Assembly: GCF_039566955.1 (NCBI RefSeq)
Contig: NZ_CP154796.1
Coordinates: forward strand, 6,882,001 to 6,946,000
Source: Micromonospora sp. DSM 45708
GTDB taxonomy: Bacteria; Actinomycetota; Actinomycetes; Mycobacteriales; Micromonosporaceae
Reading direction: 5' to 3'
DNA length: 64,000 nt
Positions 62,879 to 64,000 of the stretch are shown here, piece after piece (within the stretch, counting starts at the first letter, position 1; each line of letters begins with the position of its first letter). The translations under genes and the position numbers were made by a program. Below the pieces are notes generated by a model. The model saw only the letters and a program-made list of their open reading frames with translations, was not told the DNA's origin and made no database searches.

Positions 62879-63370
62879 ATGGCCCTCACCAACCGCCCCC
62901 GCACCGTCCCCCGGTACGGCACGGCCGCCGGCACCGGCACGCTCGCCGCGTTCCTGCTCGTCGCGGTCGGCGGCAGCCCGATGTACGTCGGCTGGGCGCA
63001 GGAGCACACCGACCCGACCGGTGCGGGCGGCTGGTTCCTGCGGCTGCTGGCCTGGCCGGCCTGGCAGTGGCACGCGGACGAGGGGGTGCTCGCCACCAAC
63101 CTGCGGGCGATCCTGTTGATCGTGCTGGCCGCGGCGCTGCTCTACCTGCTGCCCGGTCCACAGGTCGACCGGGTGGCGGCCTCGGGCAGCCAGTTCCTCT
63201 CCGGCTGGGGCGCGTACGCCCTGGCGGCCGGGCTCAGCGCGCTGCTCGCCACGCTGCTCGGGCCGCACGGCACGCTCTACGCCGCGTTCCAGGCCGCGAG
63301 CACCGGCGCCGCGTACGGCCTGTTCGCCGGCTGGATCGTCGGCCTGGCCAGCCTGGGCGGCCGGGCCTGA
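62879..63370 (+). CDS. Small polytopic membrane protein
   Basis: 163 aa from ATG 62879. Four membrane helices (TLAAFLLVAVGGSPMYVGWA; ILLIVLAAALLYLLPG; ALAAGLSALLATLLG; GLFAGWIVGLASLGG). No family recognised. The last codons (IVGLASLGGRA) are similar to the 57-bp unit tandemly repeated immediately after the stop, so the repeat appears to have arisen from the 3' end of this gene. Confidence 0.7.
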   Translation: MALTNRPRTVPRYGTAAGTGTLAAFLLVAVGGSPMYVGWAQEHTDPTGAGGWFLRLLAWPAWQWHADEGVLATNLRAILLIVLAAALLYLLPGPQVDRVAASGSQFLSGWGAYALAAGLSALLATLLGPHGTLYAAFQAASTGAAYGLFAGWIVGLASLGGRA

Positions 63371-63549
63371 CCTCGCGCGGGATCGTCGGCCTGGCCAGGT
63401 CGAGCCGGTCGGGGCGGCCGGGCCTGACCTCGCGCGGGATCGTCGGCCTGGCCAGGTCGAGCCGGTCGGGGCGGCCGGGCCTGACCTCGCGCGGGATCGT
63501 CGGCCTGGCCAGGTCGAGCCGGTCGGGGCGGCCGGGCCTGACCTCGCGC
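63369..63549 (+). repeat. 57-bp tandem repeat, three full copies plus a partial
   Basis: Units start at 63369, 63426 and 63483 and are identical as far as I can read; a fourth, partial copy begins at 63540. The unit starts GACCTCGCGCGGGATCGTCG. Each contains a fragment resembling the end of the preceding gene and repeats its TGA. The unit is 19 codons long, so one frame stays open through the array, but it has no credible start or ribosome site. Confidence 0.9.
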
Positions 63550-63569
63550 GGATGGTCGGCCGGACCGGG

Positions 63570-64000
63570 TCAGTCGACCGCGCCCAGGGTCAGCACCCGG
63601 GTCCGGGCGAGGAGCCCCAGGGGGCGGCCGTCCTCGGTGACCACCGCCCGGTCGGCGCCGGCGGTGAGCAGCGTGCCCAGCGCGTCGTAGGCCGAGCTGC
63701 CCAGCGGCACCGTGGGCAGGCCGTCGGCGTCGCCGGCCGGGAGCGGGTCGAGTACCGCGCGGGTCACCGGGGTGACCGCGAGCTGCCGGATGCCCCGGTC
63801 GGCGCCGACGAACTCGCGGACGAACGCCGAGGCGGGCGAGCCGAGCAGCGCGGCGGGCCGGTCGTACTGCTCCAGGACGCCGCCCTCGGACAGCACCGCG
63901 ATCCGGTCGCCCAGCCGGACCGCCTCGTCGAGGTCGTGGGTGACCAGCACGATGGTCTTGCGGACCTCGGCCTGCAACCGGAGGAACTCCTCCTGCAACC
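63570..64000 (-). CDS. ABC transporter ATPase (glycine betaine/proline type), 3' part
   Basis: The gene enters from beyond the window edge; about 143 C-terminal codons are visible. TIVLVTHDLDEAVRLGDRIAVLSEGGVLEQYD contains the H-loop His of an ABC ATPase, followed by PAALLGSPASAFVREFVGADRG, typical of OpuA/ProV/OpuC ATPases, and a C-terminal CBS-like domain (SSAYDALGTLLTAGADRAVVTEDGRPLGLLARTRVL). In this family the CBS domains sense ionic strength. Permease and binding-protein genes, if present, lie outside. Confidence 0.88.
   Translation of the reverse strand, partial: LQEEFLRLQAEVRKTIVLVTHDLDEAVRLGDRIAVLSEGGVLEQYDRPAALLGSPASAFVREFVGADRGIRQLAVTPVTRAVLDPLPAGDADGLPTVPLGSSAYDALGTLLTAGADRAVVTEDGRPLGLLARTRVLTLGAVD

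Noticed and set aside
63369..63549. Possible CRISPR array
   Set aside because: The 57-base units are contiguous with no unique spacers and no cas genes are near; this is a simple tandem repeat.
63067..63690. A plus-strand frame reading through the 57-bp repeats (19-residue protein repeat)
   Set aside because: It has no ribosome site, begins inside the membrane-protein gene in another frame and is open only because the unit is a multiple of three.

Overview
The window is very GC-rich (codon third positions are almost all G or C), has many GTG starts and many 4-base ATGA/GTGA overlaps between genes. Gene content (F420-associated metalloprotease family, DUF397/XRE pairs, ESX/type VII components, MarP, mycosin, TIGR03084) points to an actinomycete. 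Several small families and a 43-bp palindromic repeat resemble what I remember from Micromonospora and relatives, so Micromonosporaceae is my best guess. No rRNA, tRNA, CRISPR array, insertion sequence or phage gene was seen.

Layout. 0-5.7 kb: the 3' end of a secreted alpha/beta hydrolase, a lipoprotein/membrane protein pair, two tiny conserved genes, an XRE regulator with its DUF397 partner, and an unknown gene. 5.7-14.9 kb: one minus-strand operon, apparently headed by a TetR regulator, encoding a TIGR03084 protein, an AtuA-family protein, two acyl-CoA dehydrogenases and both subunits of a biotin-dependent acyl-CoA carboxylase; it probably degrades branched or isoprenoid acyl-CoAs. 15.0-20.7 kb: a glycan-type cluster with an epimerase-aminotransferase fusion, two methyltransferases, a radical SAM enzyme and a split Alg13/Alg14-like glycosyltransferase. 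20.7-27.8 kb: metallophosphoesterase, Crp/Fnr regulator, CbiZ, CapA-like lipoprotein, then nth, a TlpA-like thioredoxin, a CoA pyrophosphatase-type Nudix enzyme and the acid-resistance protease MarP. 27.9-36.3 kb: two PAP2 phosphatases and a stripped-down type VII secretion locus (mycP, eccC, eccD).

36.4-46.0 kb is a conserved housekeeping block: ppa, dacB, metalloprotease, tilS, hpt, ftsH and folE, interrupted by a GlxA-type regulator and a 45-residue membrane peptide. The rest of the folate set (folP, folB, folK and a DUF3180 gene) resumes at 58.8 kb. Between the two folate parts lie about 12.5 kb of accessory-looking DNA: an FtsK-like ATPase with a degenerate P-loop plus a coiled-coil membrane protein, a compositionally chimeric membrane-anchored protein, and a seven-gene minus-strand operon resembling the core of a type IV secretion machine (pilin-like peptide, PrgI/TcpE-like protein, VirB4-like ATPase, VirB6-like polytopic protein, VirB8/TcpC-like protein, a transglycosylase-like/M23 peptidoglycan hydrolase, and an unknown). 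No relaxase or integrase is present, so this looks like a chromosomally fixed secretion or cell-envelope machine and is the most interesting system here.

61-64 kb holds membrane and hypothetical proteins, a 57-bp tandem repeat, and the 3' end of a glycine betaine/proline-type ABC ATPase.

Two themes recur. Many start codons sit 6-8 bases after a TANNNT hexamer, the signature of leaderless transcripts. A 43-bp palindromic repeat occurs in frame inside two enzyme genes of the acyl-CoA operon, each time in an interdomain linker.
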